DNA from: Anticarsia gemmatalis
Taxonomy: Eukaryota; Arthropoda; Insecta; Lepidoptera; Erebidae
DNA: 64,000 nucleotides
Reading direction: 5' to 3'
Assembly: GCF_050436995.1 (NCBI RefSeq)
Contig: NC_134770.1
Location: forward strand, 2,800,501-2,864,500
Part shown: one piece after another, positions 29,601-41,242 of the stretch
Layout of the letters: the number at the start of each line of letters is the position of its first letter
Numbering within the stretch: the stretch's first letter is position 1
Notes under the pieces: model-generated
Database searches by the model: none
What the model was told of the DNA's origin: nothing
Seen by the model: only the letters and a program-made list of their open reading frames with translations
Translations under genes and position numbers: made by a program

Positions 29601-32600
29601 AAAAAAACCGTTCTGGCCAGATCCTGTCAGAATTGTGCGCAGGTACAACCTTCAAGCTAACTTAATCCAATGAGGCGGTAGGCCGATATGACTGACTGTA
29701 GAAGCAGCTTTTTTGGAAAATAAAGAAAATATCAAGTCCCAATATCTAGACTAAATCTTTTCACAACGAAATCTCCGAATTTTTTAAATGCATTTTATCC
29801 CGAGAAGGTCTCGAGAAAGAGATTTTACATGAACCAAAGATAACACCGCTTTGTCTTTTCGTCGTAAAGACCTATCTAAGACTTGTCTGTAGATTTAATA
29901 AATAAGTTAATACAATAATTGATGCTTTCTTTTAGTGAATGTACTAAAAAAATGGAACCTGACATAAAACTTCGTAGTCAAACTCTACAAAACATTTCGA
30001 CTCCACCTAAGTGCTATTTACACCATCGAAACTACACAACAGACATGCTCTCCTGTCCGCACTAGAGGTTTACGTTTATAGGTAAACTTCAGTTCGTGAC
30101 TCTACGTAGAGCTGTAGAGTTCCAAATAACAATTGTATTACATACAGTTGTAAAATATTATTGTATTACTGTTTGTAGAGTTCGTAACGTGTACAGTTTC
30201 TGTTCGATTTGGTAGAGTTCTTTTTATGTTCTTTTCAATATACGTAGAGTAGATTTAAGTTTATAAATTTTATTTTTAAGGCTCATTTTACAGTTAACTA
30301 TAACACTCTACTTCTGTATTTCAGGGGCTCATAACCAATTGTTTGAAATGGTCGTTGAACGAAATAGAAATAATTCTTCCATCATAAAAACTTTTAAATG
30401 TTCAATTTTTTCTGGGAAATTGACATATGGACTGGCAGGTCACTAATAAATCGCTTTTATAGGTATGTGCCTTGAAACGCACGTTAGAATATCAGTATCC
30501 TTGGTATCGGTGGTAGACAATGGCATAGATTTGTTTAAAGTCTGTCAAATGAAAACGTAATAAAAATAGTCTTCAAATCTCACTAAATAAGGACGAGGCA
30601 TTTACTTACACCTTGAAAATTCTCTAGTCATTAGTCATTATAAATTATTCAATGCACTTGTATAAGAATGGTACTTAGATCTACGAACCTAATACATTAA
30701 ACTAAATCTCTTCAGCCGACTTTAAATATGACACAGTTATTCTTCAACAGAAGTTAACAAAAGTTAGTTTTGCTTCAAAACATTATGTATTTATGTATAA
30801 AACTTCTGAATGCATTTTGAAAACATTGTGCATTTGCATCAAGATATTACTCACAATTTATGTAAAGGAAAAAGACAAAAATATAAGTTATAAATATAAA
30901 TAAGTGAGGTAGCAATATTTAAGTACTCCTCCGAGTTTTACCTGCACTTACCATATTGTGGTTTTACTGTAAAATGCGGTAATGCTGGTGATGTAGTGCT
31001 AGTTATAAAATATCGGTTATTATTAAGGAACCTTTTTCCATCGTCGTATGGATTAATTTTTTTTTTTAATATACATTTCAGAACTGTCTCACGAGATGTT
31101 CTTTCTAAAGGAAAAATATCTTTCTGAAGTTCCAAGCAACAATTTCGTTTAACATGACAGTTTAAATACTAAGTAATTTATCCCTATACACATTACTGTC
31201 TAATCACTTGCGTTACAACATTGAGGGTTTCATTAAAACCTGATTAAATCATTGAGAGTGATGAACTCCTCAACAAAATGTAGGCTCCAAATTTTATTAA
31301 AAAGCTGAGTTGCTTAACCTACTAGTAGTTTGCTTTCGCAGTGATCGCTTAGCTATATTTTAAAAAAGCTATCTATAGCTACGCTCTGGAATACGTGCCT
31401 TACCGTTTACGTCCAAACTTGTCCCAGTGTCGTGTAAAGCTTTTGTCCACTGCCAGCGAATTAACGAGATGCATTTGTTGGCAAAAGCGATTATACCGAG
31501 TGCTCCAGTTGTGGGCACGAGCCGCCAAGTGCTGTGCTACTGGAACTTTCAGAGAAATACTTGTGCGTTATTCTATTTTAATATGTTATTTGTTTGCGTA
31601 GAGTTTTATTCTACTGATGTTCAAAATACATATATTTAAATAAATTTTAATCAATTTCAAAGAGGTCTTGATTCTCTAATATTCAAAATACACCCATTCT
31701 AATATTTTTTAAGACATTTCAAAGCGGTCTTAAATCTTCTTACTTTCTTCTTCTTTGAATAGGCGGATACATTACATAAATTTAGTTTATATTACCAACG
31801 GAATTAGTTAGTTTTCAATGTTTTCATTGAATATTACTGAACTGTCTGATTTTCTAAGTAATAAATAAGACTATGTGCAAAAAAGGAGTTGCAAAACCTA
31901 GATCAGACTATTACATATGGAAATTTGAAATTTAATATTCTAGAAGACTGTTCAAGACTGGATGATGGCATTTTTTTCATACTATACACCCAACCGTAGG
32001 TTTTCAAGATCCTAATATTCCATTTTACGATTTCCATAGAAACAACATAAAATATCCGTATTTCCATGAAATTGTCGAAACATCTTTAGCTAACACCCAC
32101 CCGGATATATTTTCCCACGTCCTTTGAATGTCATATCCGGTATGCCGGAACCGGATATATGACTTCTATTTACAAATAACTGAGTTGAGCTGAACGTTTG
32201 ACAGTTTCCTGTAACGGTACCAACATTATATAAATGGGGTTTGATTGGTTTTACTTATTTCGAAGAAATGGTGTGAATTAACTTACTTTATATGTTAACT
32301 TGGTTGCTCCCGCGACTTCGTGAGCGTAAAAAAGTAACTTACGTGTAAATCTAGGTTCCAAACTTTATGTGTACTGAATTTCATGAAAACCTGTTCAATA
32401 GTTTTGGCGTGATCGAGTAACAAACATATAACGTTTAATAATTTTGCTATAAGATAGATTAGCGCAGTTATAGCAACCGTTTGAGTCAAGTCAAAAGTCA
32501 AGTAATGTGTAATTGTCTGAATTTCCGTGTAATATCAGTTTAAGCTTGTTAGTAATTACTATCACTGTTTTATTATTTGCCAAGTCAATATTGTATTGGT

Positions 32601-33100
32601 AGTGTTTGTATTGACTTCTGATTCTGATTGACATATGTTTAAAGAAAATCGTGTCGACCAAAATTTTTACAATGGCTGCGAACTAGTATAACTTTGACCC
32701 GAATATCAAGGTTATTTATGGTTGACTAAAATAAAAAACATTTCTCTGCCTATACATTCACGTACATGAGGCGTGAAGTAAACAAAAAATAAAGAGAACT
32801 AAAATGATCTATGGTTGAATACATTTTTGGCTATACAAAAGTGTACATTAAATATTCTTTTTGGTTTTTACAACGCGACACCCGCTGGTAATAGTCTGTT
32901 AAGCATTTAATATAAAATATAGTGAGACGGCTTGACATTATAGAGCTTTAACCGTAACACTTGGCCCGCTTGTCGAGTTTCTTTGTACGGTACAAGTGAA
33001 GAGAGACGAGCGAGTCGATAGTATTGCTGGGCTGTTGAATAAGTGTGGTCTTGGTCGTTGGCTATTGTAAAACTTTTGTGTAGAAGGTATACAACAACTC
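29600..33100. other. Gene-free stretch with a motif cluster
   Basis: No coding sequence supported. It contains a cluster of GTAGAGTT/AACTCTAC motifs at 29979-30310 and a Helitron-like fragment at 32296-32440. Small open frames at 30938-31639 have no recognisable content. Confidence 0.4.
32296..32440 (-). mobile_element. Helitron-like or related repeat fragment
   Basis: TTGCTCCCGCGACTTCGTGA…TTCATGAAAACCTGTTCAAT has the same plan as 51940-52150 (a tgcccgcgacttcgt-like end, a gaatttcat.aaa core). It explains the open frame 32295-32501. Ends are not preserved. Confidence 0.45.
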
Positions 33101-33245
33101 AATTCTTCTATCAACTATTGGCAGCCGGCAGGCTACCGAGAAATTTTGTATGAATATCTGATCATAACTATTTTTGCAGTACATTTTAAATGTCAATTCT
33201 CGATACTCGACAGTACCGACTGTAGAGAATGGTGCTACTGATTTA
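33100..33245 (-). repeat. Interspersed repeat shared with 57715
   Basis: On the minus strand, ACTGTCGAGTAT, TTTAAAATGTACTGCAAAAA TAGTT and AAAATTTCTCGGTAGCC occur in the same order at 57715-57870. Probably a MITE family; ends not resolved. Confidence 0.55.
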
Positions 33246-33333
33246 GTCCTATTAATTAAACTTGAGAATGAATATTAGATTAGTCACATAAATGCAGCTG
33301 TGTGCGCTTATATTATAATCGGTAAAATTTCGT

Positions 33334-33520
33334 TTGCATTCACTTAAAGACTTGGAAGAAATTAGTAAAGGGCTGTATGTTTTTAGGGGCTCCAAAGAAA
33401 GGCATTGGAACGATCTCTGCAAACTTCCCTTGCCTCATCCACATTCATACATTTGGTCTCTGCCTACCCCTATGGGAAAAGGGCGTGATATTATGTATAT
33501 ATGCTTTTATCGACTAGACA
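33334..33520 (+). repeat. SINE tail-like interspersed repeat
   Basis: CTTGCCTCATCCACATTCAT…CTACCCCTATGGGAAAAGGG CGTGATATTATG resembles the familiar tail of lepidopteran SINEs. The 73-aa open frame here is a by-product. Confidence 0.5.
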
Positions 33521-33559
33521 CTGTATTAAAAAATTACCTGATTGTTATTTCGTAATTCT

Positions 33560-36160
33560 AATTCCACCAACCTTTTGATTTGTCACAAGTCCAACTATCC
33601 TAATAAATATGCATAAAGGTACGATAACTTCAGCCCGCCATTATATCTAATATTCTGAATTTTAGAACAAAACAGATTATAGATTTAAATAAAGTCTAAA
33701 ACGCTATTTCTTTTATCTTGTACCAAACCACAAACGTGCAAAAGGAGTCAAGATTATTCGAGATCGTAGCTGTTTAAGAAAAATAGTGGTTAACTTACAA
33801 AAATAACCTGTTTACTTATTCATTTTGAGACTTTCAGACTGTTACTATGAAAATGTTACTCACTTAGATAAAAGTAACAAAATAATTTGGTTGTAGAGTA
33901 CTCTGTTACATTTTAGAGTTTTAGTTTTTTACAGAATTTTGAGACTTAGAAAATTGCATTCTAAAAATGTTTATGAATTGGTTTTTCAGTGATAATGTGA
34001 GGGAATTAGATTCTCTGATTGTAATTTTTTAACGATATTTTGTGGTGTACGTGATTATTTAAAATATTATATAGTTTGTGAGCTACAGGTTGTTTGCACG
34101 TTTACCTGATTTGTTGTACACCTTACCGAAAACAGATAATTTAAGCATAGCAACTAAAAATAGGAATATTAGGTAAAATATTTCCTAAATTCCTTACTGC
34201 AACTACTGCATTTCGTAGTACGTCACATTTATGAGCAAAAACTACTGGCTTCCGTAGATGATACAACTAAAAAACTACGTATATAAAAGCTACGTTCGTA
34301 GCTGTGCTACGAGAGTCGTGACGAAGCTACGATTTGCTACGCAATGAGGCTAGGTTTTAAGCAAAAATTGAAATCATTTGCTATTGTACTCATAGATGTG
34401 GTAATTATAAGTATATTTTTATATGAACTCAAACTAAATAAGCCTTAATAGATTTTATTCAGGCTCTTTACAGAATGAAAAGAATTCAATCACATATACT
34501 GTCTTGTTATATATAAATTCTTTTCGCTTTTTTACTCCAAAAACCGAAAAATCTTTACATTAAGCTAATATTCCAGCACGTTTTGTACCAAAATATTATA
34601 CATGCAACAGGACTGTTTCTCTAAATCCTGATGCACGAACTAAAGCCTTTTTCTCCTACCAGTACGTGATGGTTCTCGCTGAAAAATAAAAATAGCGTCA
34701 GAAACACGTGGAAGGCAAACAGTTGAAAACTGAAACTTTACTTTAAAGAGAACCTTTTCTGTATTCCTTTGGTATAATAGATTTAAATTCGCTTCGTAGG
34801 ATGTATCGGGAATTTTTATTCAGGTGCGGTTACGTTGGTTTAATGTATTGAAACTGGGTGGGGAACTTTCAGTTAAGATTAGAAAACAATAGAACAATAA
34901 ATTGGGATATATTTTAAGTTGTCTGTGTATACAGACATTATTATATATAAAGAAATTACCTTAAACATTGAACATACGTAAATTTTACATAATATTACTT
35001 AACATTATTTTTTTTCAACAAAATAATCTCTCGTGAACCCAAAATCGAACTTATTAAAAAAAACAGAAATTTAGCGATAATAGCATAACAGACGCTTCTA
35101 CCCATATCTTAGTACTCGTGACACAATTTCCTAGATTAAAACTAAAAATATCTAAAATCCTATGTGTTTCTTCAAGATAAACAAAAAGGTACCAAATTTC
35201 TTTAAAAAATATTAGTTTTTGAGCATAGTGTTACTATATCAATAACATTTATTGTTTTTTTTTCTGCTAACACTTTTTTTGAGCAAAGACTTCCCCAAAC
35301 TCCTCGACCACCCAGAGAGGTGTCCAATAGTCAAGCCACCTTTTTCTCAGCCTGGAATTGTTTCTTCTTCTATAATCTGAGTAGTATTATTCCGGATCAG
35401 TAGGAATAAAAAATAGTGCATAAAGAAATAGGATTCTCGCCTGTAGCGTGACTGCATGCTAATTATACAAAAACCCAATTCAAAAAAGCAGTACTAAAAT
35501 TTAATTACAACACACAGTATTGCCGTAGGTAGATAGCAGACAGGTTTCCGGGCCGTGATCGATTGGCATAATTATGTGGCCACAATCTACCAGGAAGCGG
35601 TTAATCAATCAAGACCTAACGTTTTATATCGTATGTGGTCTAGACTTTATCGGTGGATCTAGGAATTTACAGAAATGTGGTAGACTTGTCTGAATTGTTA
35701 GTGTGGTTTGTTTGATTGATGTATTGCAAGTTTTTGGGCTCTAGCCAGGTACGAGTAACCAAAAAAAACACTTGTTTTTTATATACCCAAGTGCTTGTTG
35801 GTTATGCCTAAAGGTAAAAAACCTTCTGCATTTAAAGACACATAAGTTTCGCCATATTTGTATTGTTGGTCTCAAGTGCTAGGCGGTGAGTATGCAAGTT
35901 AAAGTACTTACTTATACATAATTTAAAGATAGAGTGTCTTTGAACTTCGGATTACTATCATATAAAATAGAAACATTACTTATTCCGTAAACATCGTTTT
36001 GTTTTATGTACCCATTACATTTAGTAATGATTTCAGATTTAACAAAAATAATAAACCTGGTATAAAGGTCTTCCTCAATATTTGGACTTTGAATCCACTA
36101 CGCTGACCAAGAAAAGATTTAAGGCCTACTTAATTAATGTATACCTACTTTAAAATATTT
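33560..36160. other. Gene-free stretch
   Basis: No supported gene. The only structure seen is a cluster of CTACG/CGTAG pentamers at about 34205-34345. Confidence 0.4.
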
Positions 36161-36164
36161 TTTT

Positions 36165-36416
36165 TCTTTCTTCTTCTTCTTAATGTAGGTATGGTTAATG
36201 GTCAACCTAGTGTCAAAGTTGCTCGAGCCGCCCGAAGGCCTTTGACGTGCCTTAATGACTGTTATCTTAGTAGACAACAACCGGGGCCGACTATTAACGT
36301 GCCCTCTGAAGCACGGAGACGCCCAGTTCAAATACCAGCATGCGGTCACCCATCTATGGAATGACCGCGCCAAGGTTTGCTTACCCCACAGAACTTTTAC
36401 CAACCGGTGAGCGCTA
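36165..36416 (-). mobile_element. 5S rRNA-derived SINE, minus orientation
   Basis: Begins on plus with the TTCTTCTTCTT tail, then ATGGTTAATGGTCAACCTAG…, ending with the 5S-like CGGTCACCCATCTATGGAAT GACCGCGCC and CACCGGT-like start. It explains open frames 36134-36454 on both strands. Confidence 0.8.
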
Positions 36417-36759
36417 TAACACAATACTACTTCAGAAAATAACAAGTTTAACAATATAATTCAACCCTCCTCCAACCTCCATTTCAACTAACACATTTCA
36501 ACGACAACCCAAAAAAGCCATAGTCTTTTAACCCTGTAATTTATTTGCCTAGAGTCCTGCTTAGGTCTCTCAACACGTACCGTGATAGGCTGACTTACAC
36601 ACTGTCTGGACGGAATGTTAATAGAAAATGGGGTTCAATGACCTTTGGAGGCCTTAGGCTTTGTATTAGGGTTAGAAAAGACTGTTGTTTATTTCTGGGT
36701 CTTATGTTAAGATTTTTTATGGTTTATTTGTTATCTTTTTATATATCATTCTTTTGTAA

Positions 36760-37035
36760 GTGTGTGTCACTGAACTTCTCTTAAAAGACTGGACCGATTT
36801 TGATAAATTTTTTTGTGTGTGTTCAAGGGGATCTGATGGCTACTACACACATGCCGGCGGTAATGCCGCCGGCACAAGCCGCCCAGAGTCAATTTACCGA
36901 TCGAATGCTAGAAACAAATGACGCCGGCAAACTGTTAACCCGTCGGCACAATCGGCGGCCATGCCCGGTGGCCTTGCCGCCGGCATTGTGTGTAGAAGCC
37001 CTGAGAATGGTTTAGATTCACAAAAAAAAAAAATA
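36760..37035 (+). mobile_element. Interspersed repeat interrupted by a MITE
   Basis: GACTGGACCGATTTTGATAA…GTTCAAGGGGATCTGA resumes after 37004 with GAATGGTTTAGATTCAC. The 'accgattttgat.aa' wording is typical of short lepidopteran Helitron-like repeats. Left end unclear. Confidence 0.55.
36837..37001. mobile_element. 165-bp Harbinger-type MITE nested in another repeat
   Basis: TGA on both sides (36834-36836 and 37002-37004), with the host repeat rejoining cleanly. The ends are inverted: TGGCTACTACACACATGCCG and, from the right, GGGCTTCTACACACAATGCC. The inner part is GC-rich with repeated GCCGGCGG. A 3-bp duplication and this TIR style suggest PIF/Harbinger. Open frames on both strands here are by-products. 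Confidence 0.8.
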
Positions 37036-37039
37036 TAAA

Positions 37040-37208
37040 ATATAAAATTCTCGTGTCACAGTTTTCGTTGCCATATTCCTCCGAAACGGCTTGACCGATT
37101 CTCATGAAATTTTGTGAGCATATTGAGTAGGTCTGAGAATCGGCCAACATCTATTTTTCATACCCCTAAGTGACAATATATTTTTTTTATGTTTGCCGGG
37201 TCAGCTAG
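37040..37208 (+). mobile_element. Helitron-like element, family B
   Basis: AAATTCTCGTGTCACAG start region, CATATTCCTCCGAAACGGCT, then 3' end GCCGGGTCAGCTAG followed by T. Same family as 61172 and 61489 (minus). The 5' end is blurred by an A/T-rich run. Confidence 0.65.
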
Positions 37209-37209
37209 T

Positions 37210-37350
37210 ACATATATAATATCACGCCTGTTAAAACTGAAGGTGTATGCAGAGGCGTATGAAATACACCCACATCTAGCCATTAATAATATTAGTCGAC
37301 TCAGGAATCGAATTCGAAACTTCATGATTAGCAGCATTACTGAAATATTT
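37210..37350 (+). repeat. SINE-like remnant (tail then tRNA-like head, inverted)
   Basis: ATATCACGCCTGTTAAAACT GAAGGTGTATGCAGAGGCGT resembles a SINE tail, and CAGGAATCGAATTCGAAAC at 37301-37320 resembles a reversed B box. Explains the open frames 37158-37415. Confidence 0.4.
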
Positions 37351-37554
37351 ACAACCTTAAATAAATTAATATCCGTTATCGTTAGTTCTAAACCACAATA
37401 TGTAATGTAAATCAAAGCCTATCAATTACACGAGAATATAATCTAACCCACCTTTGAGTGTTTCAGAGAAATGCAGCCCCATCGATTAAACAGCAAAACC
37501 AATTAAATCACATTGCACTACGAACACAATTAATTCTACGCCTCTACACATACA

Positions 37555-37615
37555 AACACACACACACACACATATATATACAAACACACACATACAAACA
37601 CATTCACACACACGC

Positions 37616-37658
<43 letters not shown>

Positions 37659-37668
37659 AACATACACT
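37555..37668. repeat. CA-rich microsatellite
   Basis: Interrupted CA/CATA run ending in about 15 uninterrupted CA units (37630-37655). Produces the spurious TH-repeat open frame 37458-37706. Confidence 0.9.
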
Positions 37669-38344
37669 TTATGTATTTTATTCTATACAGCGTGTGTAAA
37701 ATATAACTGATTTATGAATTCACGTTACTCAAATTATTAGCGCCCAATAGAAATATTAATAACTTAGAGTCAAATTTTTACATGTTAAAAAAAACTGTTA
37801 TATGTTTTTAAAGACAACTCACTCTTGACCAAAACATATTCCAGTCCTATTCACTACTTTAACATCAAATGATAAATAACATAGTTTTAGTGTAATTTAG
37901 TTGGTTTAGTATTTTCCAAAAACAAAACACGCTATATAACCCCACTAACCCGCAACACCCTACATTATACAAATTCCCGGAAGAAACGTGAAGCCATAAA
38001 TTTATTATCATATTTGTTGGGAAGTGAATTGGACCGAAATGGCGTCATATCTAATGATAAAAAATACTCAAATATCGGAAAATAGTCAGCTTATGGCGAA
38101 ATACATAATAAATTGCCCAAAAATCTATCAAAAAGAGTAATGGTGTGCACTATTATAAAAGTTACTTGTGGTACAGTTTATAAGAGGTAGCGATAAGCGA
38201 TTTTTATCGACTCAAAACTACCGAAGTAGTTGTAAGCTTACTGTCTCAGCGGTGACAGAATACCGTTTGCTTGGTAGACGCATCTTTAGAGGAAAATAAT
38301 TTAAGCAACAAAATGTAAGGTTTATCCTCCATCGCACAGTTTAA

Positions 38345-39252
38345 GGGCGCTTGTAGACGTCCGGTTTTTTCACCGGAGAACGGACCGTCAATAAACGGCT
38401 ATCCTTGTATACATATATATTTTTTACCGGATGAATGTTACCTTGGACTGCCGTCTATATGCGTTAGTTTTGAACTGGTAGTCAGAGATTCACACGTGTG
38501 AAATGTCGAATATTAAGAAAAAAAACTCATATGGCCTACTATTTGTACAAGAAGAAACAAAAAGAAATAGAAAAACGTAAAAGGACATCGTGGGTGCATC
38601 CTATATTATTGGAAAGGGAAGAATATGGTGCATTTCATACTCTTTTTACGCAATTAGAAGAAGATGAAACTAAATTTTACAACTATTTTCGGATGAAGAA
38701 AGAAACATTTCAGCTATTATTAATAGCCATTTATGATAAAATAAGACACGAGGATACTGAAATGCGTAAATCTATTACCCCGGCGGAGAGATTAGCCGTT
38801 ACGCTAAGGTATGTTAAAGACATTTTCAATTTCAAATTATAGGGAAATATTATTGTACTACGATTAGTATTAAGAAGCTAAAAGGCAAAACTAACAATTC
38901 GGTATGTAAAGTTTTTTTTTGGAATTAATTTTATTTGCGCAATCCAGAATCTTTAAACAATTTTATGAGATTTTTTTTAAAAGAACGCAGGTAGACGGCA
39001 CACAATTTACAGAAGCAATACGTCCGGCAGCGTCAACACGCACCAATACACTGGCGTGGATGACCGCTCTTTCTTACACCGGACCGGTGTCCGTCGCGCC
39101 GAGGGGAGGCGGTGGTGCATCCGGCGTAAATTGTTCGCCGGACCGATGTCCGGTGCGTGTACACATACTCATTATAAACCCTACGCCTCCGCGTATCCGG
39201 CAAAAAACACGGTCCGTTCTCCGGTGAAAAAAACGGACGTCTACAAGCGCTC
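38345..39252 (+). mobile_element. 908-bp deleted PIF/Harbinger transposon
   Basis: Flanked by TAA (38342-38344 and 39253-39255). TIRs of at least 44 bp with two mismatches start GGGCGCTTGTAGACGTCCGG (left) and GAGCGCTTGTAGACGTCCGT (from right). It holds the first transposase exon (next entry) but lacks the catalytic part, so it cannot move itself. CCGG-rich repeats fill the right end (39080-39200). Confidence 0.88.
38498..38809 (+). pseudogene. PIF/Harbinger transposase, N-terminal exon only
   Basis: Translation contains SWVHPILLEREEYGAFHTLF then EDETKFYNYFRMKKETFQLL and ITPAERLAVTLRY, the standard N-terminal pattern of PIF/Harbinger (HARBI1-like) transposases (W-VHP, EF-TL, YFRM, F--LL, A-TLR). 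A donor AAG|GTATGT follows at about 38807, where the family protein normally continues past an intron. The first in-frame ATG is at about 38531; a frame change at an A run just upstream may have broken an earlier start. The DDE domain is absent. Confidence 0.8.
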
Positions 39253-39404
39253 TAAGGCTGCCAATAACGTTGACTTTGTTAGTAAAGGTTAAGTTTACAT
39301 ACATTTTGATTTTTAAAACATTTTGTTTACGTGACTGATTTGTGGTTATATTTTAGCAAGCCTTACAAATAATCAATATACTATTTTAAATAATCAAAAT
39401 ACTA

Positions 39405-39676
39405 TCTATACTTATATACTTATTACTTATAATATTATAAAGCTGAAGAGTTTGTTTGTTTGTTTGTTTGAACGCGCTAATCTCAGGAACTACTGGTCCG
39501 ATTTGAAAAATTCTCTTAGTGTTAGATAGTCCATCTATCGAGAAAGGCTATAGGCTATATATCATCACGCTACGGCCAATAGGGGCAGAGTACCAGTAAG
39601 AAATGTTTCAAAAACGGGGAAAAATTTCACCCATTCTCTCTTATGTGACGCAAGCGAAGTTGCGCGGGTCAGCTAG
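39405..39676 (+). mobile_element. Helitron-like element, family A
   Basis: Starts TCTATACTTATATACTTATT, ends GCGCGGGTCAGCTAG, preceded by A and followed by T. A GTTTGTTTGTTTG run and ATCTCAGGAACTACTGGTCC are shared with 60201, 63318 and (reversed) 8041. Confidence 0.78.
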
Positions 39677-39989
39677 TTTTAAATATATCTGGTTTTAATA
39701 ATTTACCAACGTATGTGTAATAGACAAAAGTTATATATTATGTAGTGAGACCTTTGACGGCTCTTGATCCGCTGCCGTACACTACCACTTGATAACCTCT
39801 TTAGAGTCTCGTTACTAGGCAAGAGTCTCTTCACACACTGAGAGAGAGCTTCAAATTTTAAATTACATAAAATGTATCCTCAGGTGAAAAAAAATCGCTT
39901 CGCCTATAACTTAAAACTGTATCACAGAAAAAAGTTCACGGTGTTATCGTTTGGTCGGTAAATCAAATATATTACAAGTTATATCGGCC

Positions 39990-40627
39990 ACTATCGCGCG
40001 CTCTCAACTATTGCGGTTTATTTACACCCCTAATGTACGGAAAACTGGAGAGATGGGGAATGATAAGTGAATCAAATCGGGTGTTTTTTGAGGTTATTTT
40101 TTTAATGGAATAAAACATTTAATTTGCAGACAGGTTTTTATTCGTGTGGAGGAGAATAGCCACCTTTTCACACACACTCTATCGTGCATGAAAGAACAAT
40201 GTAACGTAAAAGATCACACGTATAAAAGGTGTGCAAGGGGAAAGGAAAGACCATGCGCCGCGCTCATCAGTCGTGTGCCCGAAGAAAATCGCGAGCGAAG
40301 ACCGCGCTGCTTTCCCGCGCGTAATCTTGTACGCTCTTAAGAACGCGCGATAGTGTATGTGTAAAGCTGGCTTATCTACGGAAAACTGGAGTGATGGAGA
40401 GTAAATCAAATCGAGTGTTTTTTGAGGTTAATATTTTGACTGCCTCCGTGGCGCAGTGGTTTAGGTCGCCACGCTACCATTGGGTCGGGAGGTTGCGGGT
40501 TCGATTCCCACACGGAACAATATTATTTGTGCGATCTACGAATAGTTGTTGCCGGTTTGGTTGTTCTCAGTGTCCGTTGTCTGTATTAATTTGTAGACAG
40601 CTTTTTATTCGTGTGAACGAAAATATG
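39990..40627. repeat. Inverted-ended segment with internal duplication
   Basis: CACTATCGCGCGCTCT (about 39992) and its inverse CGCGCGATAGTG (40345-40356) face each other. A unit starting TACGGAAAACTGGAG at 40035 and ending TTTTTATTCGTGTG at about 40148 recurs at 40377-40437 and 40595-40618, split in the second copy by a SINE (40441-40594). The CpG-rich centre (40230-40350) is not part of any repeat I recognise. Confidence 0.65.
40441..40594 (+). mobile_element. tRNA-headed SINE copy (family 1)
   Basis: TGCCTCCGTGGCGCAGTGGT start, GGTTCGATTCCCACACGG B box, body GTGCGATCTACGAATAG…GTGTCCGTTG. It interrupts a duplicated unit, so it inserted after the duplication. Confidence 0.78.
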
Positions 40628-40654
40628 ACTAACGTGGTCTCGAAGATTTTGTAT

Positions 40655-40720
40655 ACGACTGCTGAGCATGAGGTCTCGGGTTCGATACCCGGGCAGGTAA
40701 AAGTTAAAATTGAGGTTTTT
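40655..40720 (+). repeat. Second tRNA-like SINE head (family 3)
   Basis: CGACTGCTGAGCATGAGGTC TCGGGTTCGATACCCGGGCA has a good B box. A weaker relative begins at 50610 (GCTAACCACGGGGTCTCGGG). Confidence 0.5.
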
Positions 40721-41026
40721 CTTCTTTATATAGTTTTCTAAATATTAGTTCAGGGTATGGTAATGTGCCCATTTTATTACGAGCCCTATTTTATTAGCCC
40801 GAACCCCCTATTACATAGAACTATCATTATAAATAGTGAAACGTGGTCGTATTTTATACACCTTTGCCTTCACTCACGGGTGCAAAATGCGTGATGTTAT
40901 AAAAATATATTAAAAACAAGATGTGAAAAAAGATTGTTATCCATTGCGGCAGTGAGGTTATGAATTATGTCATTTGTTACCACTTGACTCGGTTGCTTAT
41001 AGTCTGAGAGCTGCATCTTGTAAATA

Positions 41027-41242
41027 TTAGGTCGGGGAAAAAGTCTTTTCGCATTATAGTATGTATGAACTTGTAATACAATCTCTTTGGCTTCAAGAAT
41101 CACAAATGGGAACACGCGGTTCATTAGGTTTCTTTCAGTGAGCTCATGAGGTATCCAAATATCGAGCTTTTTTGTGTAGAGAAAAGATTTTATTACAAGT
41201 TCATACACACTATAATGATAAAAGACTTTTTCCTCGACCTAA
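41027..41242 (-). mobile_element. Mariner-derived MITE, 216 bp
   Basis: TA duplicated on both sides. Long TIRs (about 55 bp) start TTAGGTCGGGGAAAAAGTCT. The centre, on the minus strand, encodes KLDIWIPHELTERNLMNRV, which matches the mariner transposase motif LDVWVPHEL-E-NLM-R as I know it; the next part is out of frame (VPICDS in another frame). An internally deleted mariner kept alive by intact ends. Confidence 0.85.

Noticed and set aside
37458..37706. 82-aa frame of Thr/His repeats
   Set aside because: Translation of a CA microsatellite.
38919..39304. Open frames of 102, 78 and 76 aa on both strands
   Set aside because: GC-rich subterminal and TIR sequence of the Harbinger element, not protein coding.
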